Shown here piece after piece: positions 44,074 through 51,815 of a stretch of 64,000 bases of DNA; position 1 is the stretch's first letter; the number at the start of each line of letters is the position of its first letter. A program made the translations under genes and the position numbers. This DNA comes from Mycobacterium sp. 852002-10029_SCH5224772. GTDB taxonomy: Bacteria > Actinomycetota > Actinomycetes > Mycobacteriales > Mycobacteriaceae. The notes beneath the pieces are model-generated. The model worked only from the letters and a program-made list of their open reading frames with translations, was not told the DNA's origin and ran no database searches. The stretch covers positions 1 to 64,000 of the forward strand of contig NZ_LZHT01000011.1 of the NCBI RefSeq assembly GCF_001667315.1, in the 5' to 3' direction.

Positions 44074-45041
44074 AGTGGTGGCCGGTCGCGGCGATCGGAT
44101 CGGCCTGCTTCGTCGCCGTCGCGGCCCTGGCGGCGCTGCTATCCATGGCCGCTGCCCGCCGGCAGCTGCGCCCTCTGGCCAACGTCGCCCGGCTGACGCG
44201 GTTGCCCGAGTACGCGAAGGTGGCCCGGTTGCGTTCGCTGTCAACGGTTGTCACCCTGGTCGTGTTGACGGTCATGTTCGCCGCCGCTACCTGGGCGGGA
44301 GCCCGTCCGACCGAGGCCACCAAGGATTTCGACGCCGCACACCCCGAGGACATCATGCTGTGCGTCGGGCAGCCGGTGACCGATGCCGCGACGGCTGAAC
44401 TCCTCGACCACTTCGCTCGCCAGGCCACGAATTCCCCCCAGGCTCAACGCATCGGCCTGACATCGGCCAATCGCCGCGTGGTGCCGCTGACACGCGACCA
44501 CCAGTACGCAGCGGCGCGATTCGACGAGTACGTGGGCGCCCACCAGGCGCAGTCGGCGTCATTCGCCCCGCCGGTGCCTTACACCGACTACACCGTAAAC
44601 GTGAATGATGTTCTGGCGCTGTGTCTCTCCGGGTTTCCGTCCGCCGAGCAGCGGAGCACGCACCGGCGGTCGGTGATCTATCTCGGCCCCTCAGATCTGC
44701 GTGCTGGCGGAGAACGGCGCGCCGCACTGTTCACCGACGGCAGTCTACGGGCCCTGGTTGAACGGGCTGGAGCCCAAATCAATGTGATCGACACGGCGCC
44801 GTCGCCCGCGAGCGGTTCGCTGGTGGCGCTCACCGAGCAGACCGGAGGCCGATATCTCGCGCCGGGACCGAAGTCGGTGACCGCGACCCTCGATGAGATT
44901 CGGGCGCACGCCCCGCCGGTGCGCCTGGCCGACGGCACCGTCGTGACAGCGGAGCTGCAGGACGCGCCGGCGGTACCCCTGGCGATCGCGTTGTTGTCGG
45001 CGGCCGTGCTCTCGGTGGCGCTATTGGTGTTGCGCCGATGA
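44064..45041 (+). CDS. VWA-like membrane protein with lost MIDAS motif
   Basis: 325 residues from GTG 44064. Helices at residues 8-30, about 72-95 and the C-terminus (PLAIALLSAAVLSVALLVL) give a BatA-like layout. Where a VWA domain should show Asp-x-Ser-x-Ser the protein reads DIMLCVGQPVTDAAT, so metal-dependent adhesion is unlikely. TEQTGGRYLAPGP resembles the end of a VWA fold. Member of the MoxR operon, overlapping the next gene by 4 bp. Confidence 0.65.
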   Translation: MDLKWWPVAAIGSACFVAVAALAALLSMAAARRQLRPLANVARLTRLPEYAKVARLRSLSTVVTLVVLTVMFAAATWAGARPTEATKDFDAAHPEDIMLCVGQPVTDAATAELLDHFARQATNSPQAQRIGLTSANRRVVPLTRDHQYAAARFDEYVGAHQAQSASFAPPVPYTDYTVNVNDVLALCLSGFPSAEQRSTHRRSVIYLGPSDLRAGGERRAALFTDGSLRALVERAGAQINVIDTAPSPASGSLVALTEQTGGRYLAPGPKSVTATLDEIRAHAPPVRLADGTVVTAELQDAPAVPLAIALLSAAVLSVALLVLRR

Positions 45042-45982
45042 CGTTTCAGCCTCTCCTGCCCTGGGCGATCCTCGCCGTCGTCACCGGCGCGCTTACCCTG
45101 GCGCGCCTGGTAGCGCTGCGCCAGGCGCTTTTGTCGGCCGGGCGCCGCTCCGGACGCCGACACCGGGCGGTGCTGCGCTGGAGCGGTGTGACTGTCGCGG
45201 TGCTACTGCTCATCGCCGCGACCGCCCGCCCGGCATTTCGCGACGACGGAAACCATGGGGTGACAACGTCCGCGGCCGGCGACAATCTCAACGTGTTCCT
45301 GATCGTCGACCGTTCGGCCGACTCGGATGTCGAGGACTACAGCATTGCTGGCACCGACAAACCGCGGATCGCGGGGATACGCGACGACATCGCCGTGTTG
45401 ATCAAGCAGTACCCGGCGGCACGCTACGCGCTCGTCACGTTCGCCTCGAAAGCTTCATTGGAGTGGCCGCTGTCCGAAGATGTTTGGAGTTTGCGTCCGA
45501 CCATCGCGGCTCTGCGCGCCGGCCAAAGTGGTTCAGATGTCAACGCGGCCGCCGCGGACAACGTGTTGCGGTACCAGCTGATGCAGGCAGCGCAGCAATA
45601 TCCGGGTTCGCGGAACGTGGTGCTGTACTTCGGTTCCGGTGCGCCCAGTTCGCGCACGCCGCAGGGCGACATCGACCTCACGCGGGGGTCGGTGGGCGGG
45701 GGGGCGGTGCTGGGCTACGGCCGCGGCGACGCGATCAACGAAGCCGCATTGCGTCACATCGCGGGACAACTCAACGTGCCTTACGTTCACCGAGATCCCG
45801 GCCAGCCCTTCCGGCCCGACCTGCCTGTCACGCCGCAGCACGTTCAGGCCGAGGCCGCTGACCGGATAGAGCTGTACTGGCTGCCCGCGTTGCTCGCGGC
45901 GGGGTTGCTGCTCGCCGAAATCTACCTTTCGGTCCGCGAGTTCCGGCGCGGCCGCATCGCCTGGCGGGACTTGGAATCATGA
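45038..45982 (+). CDS. VWA-domain membrane protein (BatA/BatB-like)
   Basis: 314 residues from ATG 45038 (4-bp overlap). Two N-terminal helices, a VWA domain, one C-terminal helix (LYWLPALLAAGLLLAEIYLSV). The MIDAS strand is NVFLIVDRSADSD, that is DxSxD rather than DxSxS, so a partial metal site remains. RYALVTFASKASLEWPLSED is the typical second VWA segment. Likely forms the membrane complex that MoxR acts on. Confidence 0.8.
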   Translation: MTFQPLLPWAILAVVTGALTLARLVALRQALLSAGRRSGRRHRAVLRWSGVTVAVLLLIAATARPAFRDDGNHGVTTSAAGDNLNVFLIVDRSADSDVEDYSIAGTDKPRIAGIRDDIAVLIKQYPAARYALVTFASKASLEWPLSEDVWSLRPTIAALRAGQSGSDVNAAAADNVLRYQLMQAAQQYPGSRNVVLYFGSGAPSSRTPQGDIDLTRGSVGGGAVLGYGRGDAINEAALRHIAGQLNVPYVHRDPGQPFRPDLPVTPQHVQAEAADRIELYWLPALLAAGLLLAEIYLSVREFRRGRIAWRDLES

Positions 45983-46656
45983 CGCGCAGACCGGCGCGGT
46001 TACGGCTACGACGGCGGCTGCTGATCTACTCGGCCCCACTGACCGCTGTTGCGCTGTTGGTCGTCGTCAAGCTGATTTCCGTTGTCGTGGCCGGCAATTC
46101 CGCCGTGTCCTCGTTCGCCCACGGCGATGGGAATGCGGTGCGAACCGATGCGGCGGTCCTCGGCGTGGTCAACGTGGTCGAACCGTCGAAGGCGCCGTTC
46201 ACCGCGGGCGCCGCCGCCGTGCTCGACGGCCGGCTCGCGGATGCCGACCGTCATTTCTCCGCCGCGCTTGCCCGCACCGACGTCGCCCGCTCCTGCCCGG
46301 TGCGGGTCAACCTCGAACTGGTCCGCGAAACCCAGGGCGACCGGGCTGCGGCGGCAGGTGAGCGGGCACGCGCCGCGGAACGTTATGCGGGCGCGCTGGC
46401 CGTCGTCGACGCCGCGCCTGAAGCCTGTTTCTTCGGCAACACCGACTCGGACGCGCAGCGTCGGAACATCCGGCACGACACCGCGAACCGGTTGGCCGCC
46501 AAGAAAATGGCGCTCACCGCGCCGCCGCCCCTCGCCGCCCTCACACCCGATGGCCGTGAGATCCCACCACGCCGGCTCGACCCGGGTGTGGGCGATCCGT
46601 TCGACAAGTTGCAGCAGGTGCTGCAGGACGCTGCATCGCCGGGGGAACCTCCGTAA
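45979..46656 (+). CDS. TPR-like single-pass membrane protein, end of the MoxR operon
   Basis: 225 residues from ATG 45979 (4-bp overlap). A basic N-terminus and one helix (PLTAVALLVVVKLISVVVAG) are followed by a helical segment with repeat-like features (AAVLDGRLADADRHFSAALAR, AGERARAAERYAGALAVVD) reminiscent of tetratricopeptide repeats, and a Pro-rich tail. Matches the BatC/BatE-type TPR member of such operons. Confidence 0.7.
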   Translation: MTRRPARLRLRRRLLIYSAPLTAVALLVVVKLISVVVAGNSAVSSFAHGDGNAVRTDAAVLGVVNVVEPSKAPFTAGAAAVLDGRLADADRHFSAALARTDVARSCPVRVNLELVRETQGDRAAAAGERARAAERYAGALAVVDAAPEACFFGNTDSDAQRRNIRHDTANRLAAKKMALTAPPPLAALTPDGREIPPRRLDPGVGDPFDKLQQVLQDAASPGEPP

Positions 46657-46842
46657 GGGTCTGTCAGGCTTTGACGTCGACGAACTCCTCGGGCCATCGT
46701 GTGTGCCCCTGCGCCCGCGCCAGCCCCGGCGTCGCCACGGCCACGCCGCCGAAATTCCCGGATGTGAACGCATTTCAAGCGGCCTGATCATCGCGTCGCA
46801 CTGAAAGCCGTTGCGGCTCATATCCTCCTGGACCAGAAGCGC

Positions 46843-46898
46843 CGAGTGTAACGACACTGCGAAAAATCAGCGATAATTTCGCAGTGACGTTACGCTCG
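46843..46898. terminator. Long hairpin between convergent genes, probable bidirectional terminator
   Basis: 17-bp arms (46848-46864 and 46877-46893) pair with one mismatch and extend by CGAG/CTCG outside; the loop is 12 nt and A/T-rich. It lies between the MoxR operon end (46656, plus) and an aldehyde dehydrogenase end (46922, minus). The other ~190 bp of the gap show nothing. Confidence 0.65.
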
Positions 46899-46921
46899 CG
46901 CGACCGGCGCTCAAAGCCCGA

Positions 46922-48328
46922 TCACAGGCCGATGTAGACCGCCTTGGTGTTGAAGTAGGCCTCGATCCCCTTGCGGCCGCGTTCGCCGCCCCAACCCGAC
47001 TGCTTGTGGCCGCTGATCGGCATCGAGGGGTCGGCGGCGAGTGAGGAGTTCACCCAAACCTGGCCCGCGCGAAGCTCATTGGCGACGCGGTGCGCGCGCG
47101 ACAGGTTCTCGGTCCAAATCGAGCCGGCCAGGCCGTAGTGCGTGTCGTTCGCGGCAGCGAGCACCTCGTCCTCGTCGTCGAACGGGATCACGCAGCCGAC
47201 CGGCCCGAAGATCTCCTCCTTGATGAGCCGCATGTCCGGTGTCGTGTTGGTGACGATCGTCGCCTCGTAGAAGTAGCCCTTGCGGTCCATCGGCTTGCCG
47301 CCGGTGATCACCTGCGCGCCGCCGGCCACGCCGTCGTTCACGATGCCGTCCACGCGCTTGCGCTGCTTGTCGCTGATCAGCGGCCCCAGAACCGAATCCG
47401 GATCCTCGCTGCCGCCCATCGGCAGCATCTGAGCGAACTCGGCAAGGCGCTGCACGACCTGGTCGTAGATGCCGCGCTGGACGTAGATGCGCGACGTGCA
47501 CGAGCAGTTCTGCCCCGAACCGGCGAGCAGGCCCATGCCCGCCCCCAAGATCGCCTTGTCGAGGTTGGCGTCGTCGAACATGATCAGCGGCGACTTGCCG
47601 CCGAGCTCGAGTGTGAGCCGCTTGAGGTTGCCGGCGGCCGCCTTGACGATCAGCCGCCCGACCTCCGTCGACCCCGTGAACGAGATCTTGTCGACGTCCG
47701 GGTGCGCGGTGAGCGCGGCACCCGTGGTCTCGCCGTAGCCGGTGATGACGTTCAGGACACCATCGGGCAGACCTGCCTCACGGAAGATCTCCTCGAGCTT
47801 GAGCGCGGTCAGCGGCGTCTCCTCGGCGGGCTTGAGGACGGCGCTGCACCCCGCCGCGAGGGCGGGTGCGACCTTGAGCATCGCGACGAAAAACGGCCCG
47901 TTCCAAGGGATGATGAGGCCGACGACGCCGACCGGCTCGAGCTGGGTGAAGGTGTGATAGGTCTCCCAGGTGCCGAGCAGGCCGTCGGACACGAGATTGG
48001 CCGACTCGCCGTGGATCTTTCCGACCCAGCCGGCGTAGTACTTCAGCATGTCGACCGAGACCGGGATGATGTGCCGCGCGGCCGTCAGGTTCATGCCGTT
48101 GTCCTGGCCCTCGAGCGCGGCGAGCTCGTCGGTGCGTTCCTCGATGATGCGCGCGGCGCGGAAGAGGACGTTTGCCCGGTGCGACGCGGGCGCCTTGCGC
48201 CACACGCCTGACTCGAAGGTCTCGCGCGCGCGGGCCACCGCGGCGTCGACGGTTGCCTGGTCGGAATCGGGGACCTCGGTGATCTGCTCCTCAGTGGAAG
48301 GGTTGAAGACGGGAATGGTGGTACTCAA
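46922..48328 (-). CDS. Aldehyde dehydrogenase (AldA/AldC-like)
   Basis: 468 residues from ATG 48328 (MSTTIPVFNPSTEEQITEVPDSDQ). Catalytic Cys in GSGQNCSCTSRIYV, Glu in LELGGKSPLIMFDD, oxyanion Asn in IIPWNGPFFVAML, C-terminal SGHKQSGWGGERGRKGIEAYFNTKAV. Slightly shorter than the usual ~490. Its start lies 44 bp from a perfect 16-bp palindrome, the likely operator. Outside the island; substrate unknown. Confidence 0.92.
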   Translation of the reverse strand: MSTTIPVFNPSTEEQITEVPDSDQATVDAAVARARETFESGVWRKAPASHRANVLFRAARIIEERTDELAALEGQDNGMNLTAARHIIPVSVDMLKYYAGWVGKIHGESANLVSDGLLGTWETYHTFTQLEPVGVVGLIIPWNGPFFVAMLKVAPALAAGCSAVLKPAEETPLTALKLEEIFREAGLPDGVLNVITGYGETTGAALTAHPDVDKISFTGSTEVGRLIVKAAAGNLKRLTLELGGKSPLIMFDDANLDKAILGAGMGLLAGSGQNCSCTSRIYVQRGIYDQVVQRLAEFAQMLPMGGSEDPDSVLGPLISDKQRKRVDGIVNDGVAGGAQVITGGKPMDRKGYFYEATIVTNTTPDMRLIKEEIFGPVGCVIPFDDEDEVLAAANDTHYGLAGSIWTENLSRAHRVANELRAGQVWVNSSLAADPSMPISGHKQSGWGGERGRKGIEAYFNTKAVYIGL

Positions 48329-48371
48329 TTTCGTGGCCCTTCGTTAGCGGTTCCTGTCGTCGCGCGACAGA

Positions 48372-48387
48372 GGTTACGCGCGTAACC
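48372..48387. promoter_or_regulatory. Perfect 16-bp palindrome upstream of the aldehyde dehydrogenase
   Basis: GGTTACGC-GCGTAACC, 44-59 bp upstream of the ATG at 48328. A smaller dyad, TGTCG-N5-CGACA, lies immediately beside it (48355-48370). The size and symmetry fit a TetR-type or similar operator; no regulator gene is adjacent. Confidence 0.6.
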
Positions 48388-48539
48388 AGTGGGTGTCCAG
48401 TGCGTGGGGGAGGCGTGCCGACCGTGAGTCTCCGGGCGATTCTGCTGGTCGCCGACGTGCGGCAACGTGATCGGCGATCCGTGGGTCGCGTGCGCGCCGC
48501 TCGCCTGCCCGAACGCAAACGGACGGCTAAGTTACCTGT

Positions 48540-49454
48540 ATGCGGGTTGTTCGCCTTTTCGGTGCCGTCCTGACGATCCTCACCACCGGGTTGCTGCTGG
48601 CAAGCCCCGCCGGCGCGCAGCCGCCCTCCCAGCTCAAGGATCACCTCACTGACAGCACGGGGGCGTTGACCGATTCCGGTCGTGCGGCCGTCAGCTCGGC
48701 GATCGACCGGCTTTACCGCGATCGCCACATCCAACTGTGGGTCGTCTACGTCGACAACTTCTCCCGGTACAAGCCCGACAACTGGGCCGACCGCACCCGC
48801 AGCGCCAGTGGGCTGGGCGGCCAGGATGCGCTGCTGGCCATCGCCACGAACACCAAGGCGTACACCTTCACCGTGCCGCCGCAGGTGCACGGCCCGACCA
48901 CTGCCGGGCTGAACAGTCTGCGCCGCAACCAAATTGAACCCGTGCTGGGTGCGAAAGACTGGAGCGGTGCTGCGGTCGCCGCGGCCGACGGTTTGGACAA
49001 ATTGGCGAGTTCGGCCAAGCCGGCGAGCTCGTCGAAGCCGATCTGGCCGCTGGTGGCGATCGGCGTCATCGTCGTCGTGGTTGTACTGCTGCTGTTCGTG
49101 CTCTATCGCGCGCGTCGGCGCGGGCGCGCCCGCTCCCGCGGCCCGCAAACGAGCATTGAAGGCCGCGGTGATTCGCTGCCGCAGGCGCTGTCTACCCCCT
49201 ACGCCAGGCTGCGCCAAATCTCTGACTACGTCGCGCGGCATCGCGACAGCGTCGGCGCCGAGGCCCAGACCCGGCTCGACGAGGGCAAACGGCATCTGGC
49301 GGCGGCACGCGGCAAGGAAGCGGCCAACGACGCCGAAGCGATCGCCCATGCCAACAGGGCATCGACGCTGGCCGCTCAGGCGCAAACGTTGGCCAACGAC
49401 GACGTGCTGTCGGCACAGCGCAAGCCACGACGCGGTCGAAGCCGTCAGCGGTAG
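48540..49454 (+). CDS. TPM-domain secreted/membrane protein
   Basis: 304 residues from ATG 48540. Signal peptide (RLFGAVLTILTTGLLLASPAGA), TPM domain (LTDSTGALTDSGRAAVSSAIDRLYRDRHIQLWVVYVDNF and ALLAIATNTKAYTFTV), a membrane helix near residues 165-190 (WPLVAIGVIVVVVVLLLFVLY), then a helical, Ala-rich basic tail. Similar to but much shorter than M. tuberculosis Rv2345 (about 660). TPM domains have been linked to photosystem repair and phosphatase activity in other groups; role here unknown. Its last 10 bp overlap the converging kinase gene. Confidence 0.8.
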   Translation: MRVVRLFGAVLTILTTGLLLASPAGAQPPSQLKDHLTDSTGALTDSGRAAVSSAIDRLYRDRHIQLWVVYVDNFSRYKPDNWADRTRSASGLGGQDALLAIATNTKAYTFTVPPQVHGPTTAGLNSLRRNQIEPVLGAKDWSGAAVAAADGLDKLASSAKPASSSKPIWPLVAIGVIVVVVVLLLFVLYRARRRGRARSRGPQTSIEGRGDSLPQALSTPYARLRQISDYVARHRDSVGAEAQTRLDEGKRHLAAARGKEAANDAEAIAHANRASTLAAQAQTLANDDVLSAQRKPRRGRSRQR

Positions 49455-51046
49455 GAAGCGCGCAACAGCGAAAGCGCCTGCTCGACGGTCTCCTCGTTGC
49501 TGCGCGTCGCGTCGACCCGCAGAACGGACGCTTGCTCATCGGGGGGCGTGAACACGGCGCGCAACTCGGGCCACAGCTCGATCCGCGCATCCGAGACCAC
49601 GCCCTTCTCCGTGGCGCGCCGCTCGAGTCGCGCGATCAGGGTGGCGTCGTCGGCGTCGCACAGCACGACGCGGAGGTCGGCCCCGAGGCGGTGCGCCAGC
49701 TGCCGCAGCTGGGCGCGCTCGTGCGGATTGCCGAACGTCGCATCGACGGCGACGCCGCGGCCCCGACGCAGCCAGCGTGCGGCGTCGCGGCGCAGCGCGG
49801 CATAGGTGCTGCGCGTCATCGCCGGATCGTAGAGCCCCGAACCGAATTCGTCGCCGCCGCGCTGGGTGGGCTCGATGCCCGCCATCCGCTTGCGCGCCAG
49901 GTCCGACGAGAGGTGCACCAGCCCGAGTCGGCCCGCGAGCGCGCGTGCCAGCGTGGTCTTGCCGCTCGCCGGCAGGCCCATGATGACCACCATCGGCGGA
50001 CGGGGCAGCCCATCCGCGTGCGCCCACGCCAGGTCGAAGTAGTTCCGCGACTCGGCGATGAGCTCACGTCCTTCGTCACCGGAAGACTGGCTGGTCTGGG
50101 CTAGGCGCAGGCTGCGGACCTTGCCGCGAACGTAGGCGCGGTAGCAGATATAGAAGTCGAGTAGCTGGAGCAGTCCGACGTCGCCGCTGGCGCGCACGTA
50201 GGAGTCGACGAAACCCCACGCCAGGTCTGCGCGACCGTGATACTCCAAATCCATTGCCAGAAAGGCAACTTCGGACGCCAGGTCGGCGCACCGATAGCGA
50301 GGCGCGAACTGCAGGCTGTCGAACAGCAGGATTCGGCCGTCGTCGATGCAGATGCTGGCGGCGTGCAGGTCGCCATGCCCATCCCGCACGTGCCCGTCGG
50401 CCACGCGTCGCTCGAGCAATGGCGCGTGCGTCCGCACGAATTCGTCGACGTAGCTTCGGATGTCGTCGTTGATGTCGCTCGCGATGGTGCGCCCGACGAA
50501 GGGGCGCATCTGGTCGAAGTTCTCCCGCCAGTTCGCGATCACGCTGGACGGGCTGCCGTACGCGTCGATGTCGGGGCCGGTTTCGGCGCTGCCGTGAAGC
50601 TTGGCCAGGGTGCGGCCGATCCGCCGCGCGAGACGCAGGTCGACCTCGCCGCGCGCGAGCTTGGCCGGCAGCATGCCTTCCTCCGGCAGGCGCCGCATCC
50701 ACACGGCCGGCTCGCCCGAGCCGGACGCGCCGCCGATGCGGTAGCGGCCATTCTGTTCGGTGACTTCGACGACACCCAGATACATCTGCGGACTGAACCG
50801 CCGATTGAGGCGCAGCTCTTCGTCACAGTCGGCACGGCGCCGCTCGATGCTGGTGAAGTCGAGGAAGCCGAGGTCCACCGGCTTCTTGAGCTTGTAGGCG
50901 TATGGTCCGGCGAGCACGACCCACGAGCTGTGCGTCTCGTGAAGACGCACGTCGTAGGCCGGGGGTTCATACGCGTCGGGCCGCAGCAGGTCGGCGATGA
51001 TCCGCGGGCGGCCGTCGGGTCCAGTTGGGTCGAAGGCGTGTGTCAT
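49445..51046 (-). CDS. Fused aminoglycoside-phosphotransferase-like / P-loop kinase (Rv2004c-like)
   Basis: 533 residues from ATG 51046. The first ~330 residues look like an aminoglycoside phosphotransferase fold (HETHSSWVVLAGPYAYKLKKPVDLGFLD, then catalytic loop VRDGHGDLHAASICIDDGRILLFDSLQF). The last ~180 are a zeta-toxin-like P-loop kinase (VVIMGLPASGKTTLARALAGRLGLVHLSSDLARKRMAG). The same fusion occurs in M. tuberculosis Rv2004c, a member of the DosR dormancy regulon. I looked for a DosR-type box upstream and found none. Substrate unknown. Confidence 0.85.
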   Translation of the reverse strand: MTHAFDPTGPDGRPRIIADLLRPDAYEPPAYDVRLHETHSSWVVLAGPYAYKLKKPVDLGFLDFTSIERRRADCDEELRLNRRFSPQMYLGVVEVTEQNGRYRIGGASGSGEPAVWMRRLPEEGMLPAKLARGEVDLRLARRIGRTLAKLHGSAETGPDIDAYGSPSSVIANWRENFDQMRPFVGRTIASDINDDIRSYVDEFVRTHAPLLERRVADGHVRDGHGDLHAASICIDDGRILLFDSLQFAPRYRCADLASEVAFLAMDLEYHGRADLAWGFVDSYVRASGDVGLLQLLDFYICYRAYVRGKVRSLRLAQTSQSSGDEGRELIAESRNYFDLAWAHADGLPRPPMVVIMGLPASGKTTLARALAGRLGLVHLSSDLARKRMAGIEPTQRGGDEFGSGLYDPAMTRSTYAALRRDAARWLRRGRGVAVDATFGNPHERAQLRQLAHRLGADLRVVLCDADDATLIARLERRATEKGVVSDARIELWPELRAVFTPPDEQASVLRVDATRSNEETVEQALSLLRASYR

Positions 51047-51113
51047 GGTCTCGCCGAACGATTACAGGTGGTTTGGCTGGCCCTCACAGAATTTCAGGCT
51101 ACGGACGAACTCG

Positions 51114-51815
51114 TCAGTTGCCCACTTCGGCGGCCAACAGTGCGTGCGTGATGGTAGTGCCGTCGAAGACGAATGTATGCGCGGGACGGCGCAGGGCCAC
51201 GATGGTCGAATCCGCGTGCACGACGACTCCGCCGCCGGCGGGGATGCCGAGCCCACTCGCCTCTCCCTTCAGCAATCGAATCGCCCGCGACAGTCGCAAC
51301 CACTCGGTGCGTTCGTCGTGCACGTCGATCACCATCGGGATGAGATTGAACACGTCGAACACGTCGGCCCCGAGTGATTCCGGCGTCTCGACGATCCCAT
51401 AGCGTCCAAGCTGTACCGCACCGGCCGAAATGCCCACGAGGACGGCGCCTTCGGCGTAGCGGCCCAGGATTGTCTCCTTCATGCCGGTTTCTTCGAAGGT
51501 GTTCCAGCCCAGACGCGCATCGCCGCCGGCGAGGACGATCAACTGGGCGCTGTCCAGGAAGGCGCGGTCGGCCCGGTCGAACGACGAGCCGATCATGCGA
51601 CGATCGGTGATCCTGACGGCATCCATGGCCGCTTCGAAGATTTCGTAGAACTCCGGCCGATCCCCGTTGGAGGCACCGATGTAGGCCGCGCTGAGGGGTG
51701 CGTCCTGAACCAATCCATCGAGGGCTGCCTCGAGAAGCAGGCGGTCGCGGAGCTTCCAAAACAGCAGCTGACTGTCCGCCAGCAGATAGACCGGTTGCGG
51801 TTGTGGCGCTTTCAC
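51114..51815 (-). CDS. S51-type peptidase (cyanophycinase/dipeptidase E-like)
   Basis: 233 residues from GTG 51815, overlapping the stop of the giant gene (GTGA). The nucleophile motif Gly-x-Ser-Ala-Gly is present (LVGISAGAVQLG), preceded by LIVLAGGDARLGWNTFEETGMKETI, the glycine-rich loop of the family. Length matches peptidase E-like enzymes (about 230). Translational coupling to the 3310-residue regulator suggests that the two work together (inference). Confidence 0.8.
   Translation of the reverse strand: MKAPQPQPVYLLADSQLLFWKLRDRLLLEAALDGLVQDAPLSAAYIGASNGDRPEFYEIFEAAMDAVRITDRRMIGSSFDRADRAFLDSAQLIVLAGGDARLGWNTFEETGMKETILGRYAEGAVLVGISAGAVQLGRYGIVETPESLGADVFDVFNLIPMVIDVHDERTEWLRLSRAIRLLKGEASGLGIPAGGGVVVHADSTIVALRRPAHTFVFDGTTITHALLAAEVGN

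Noticed and set aside
47090..48211. 373-codon plus-strand frame opposite the aldehyde dehydrogenase
   Set aside because: Antisense shadow; the opposite protein has all catalytic residues.
51047..51113. Search for a DosR-type box upstream of the Rv2004c-like gene
   Set aside because: No GGGACT-N6-AGTCCC-like element is visible, so dormancy-regulon membership cannot be claimed here.
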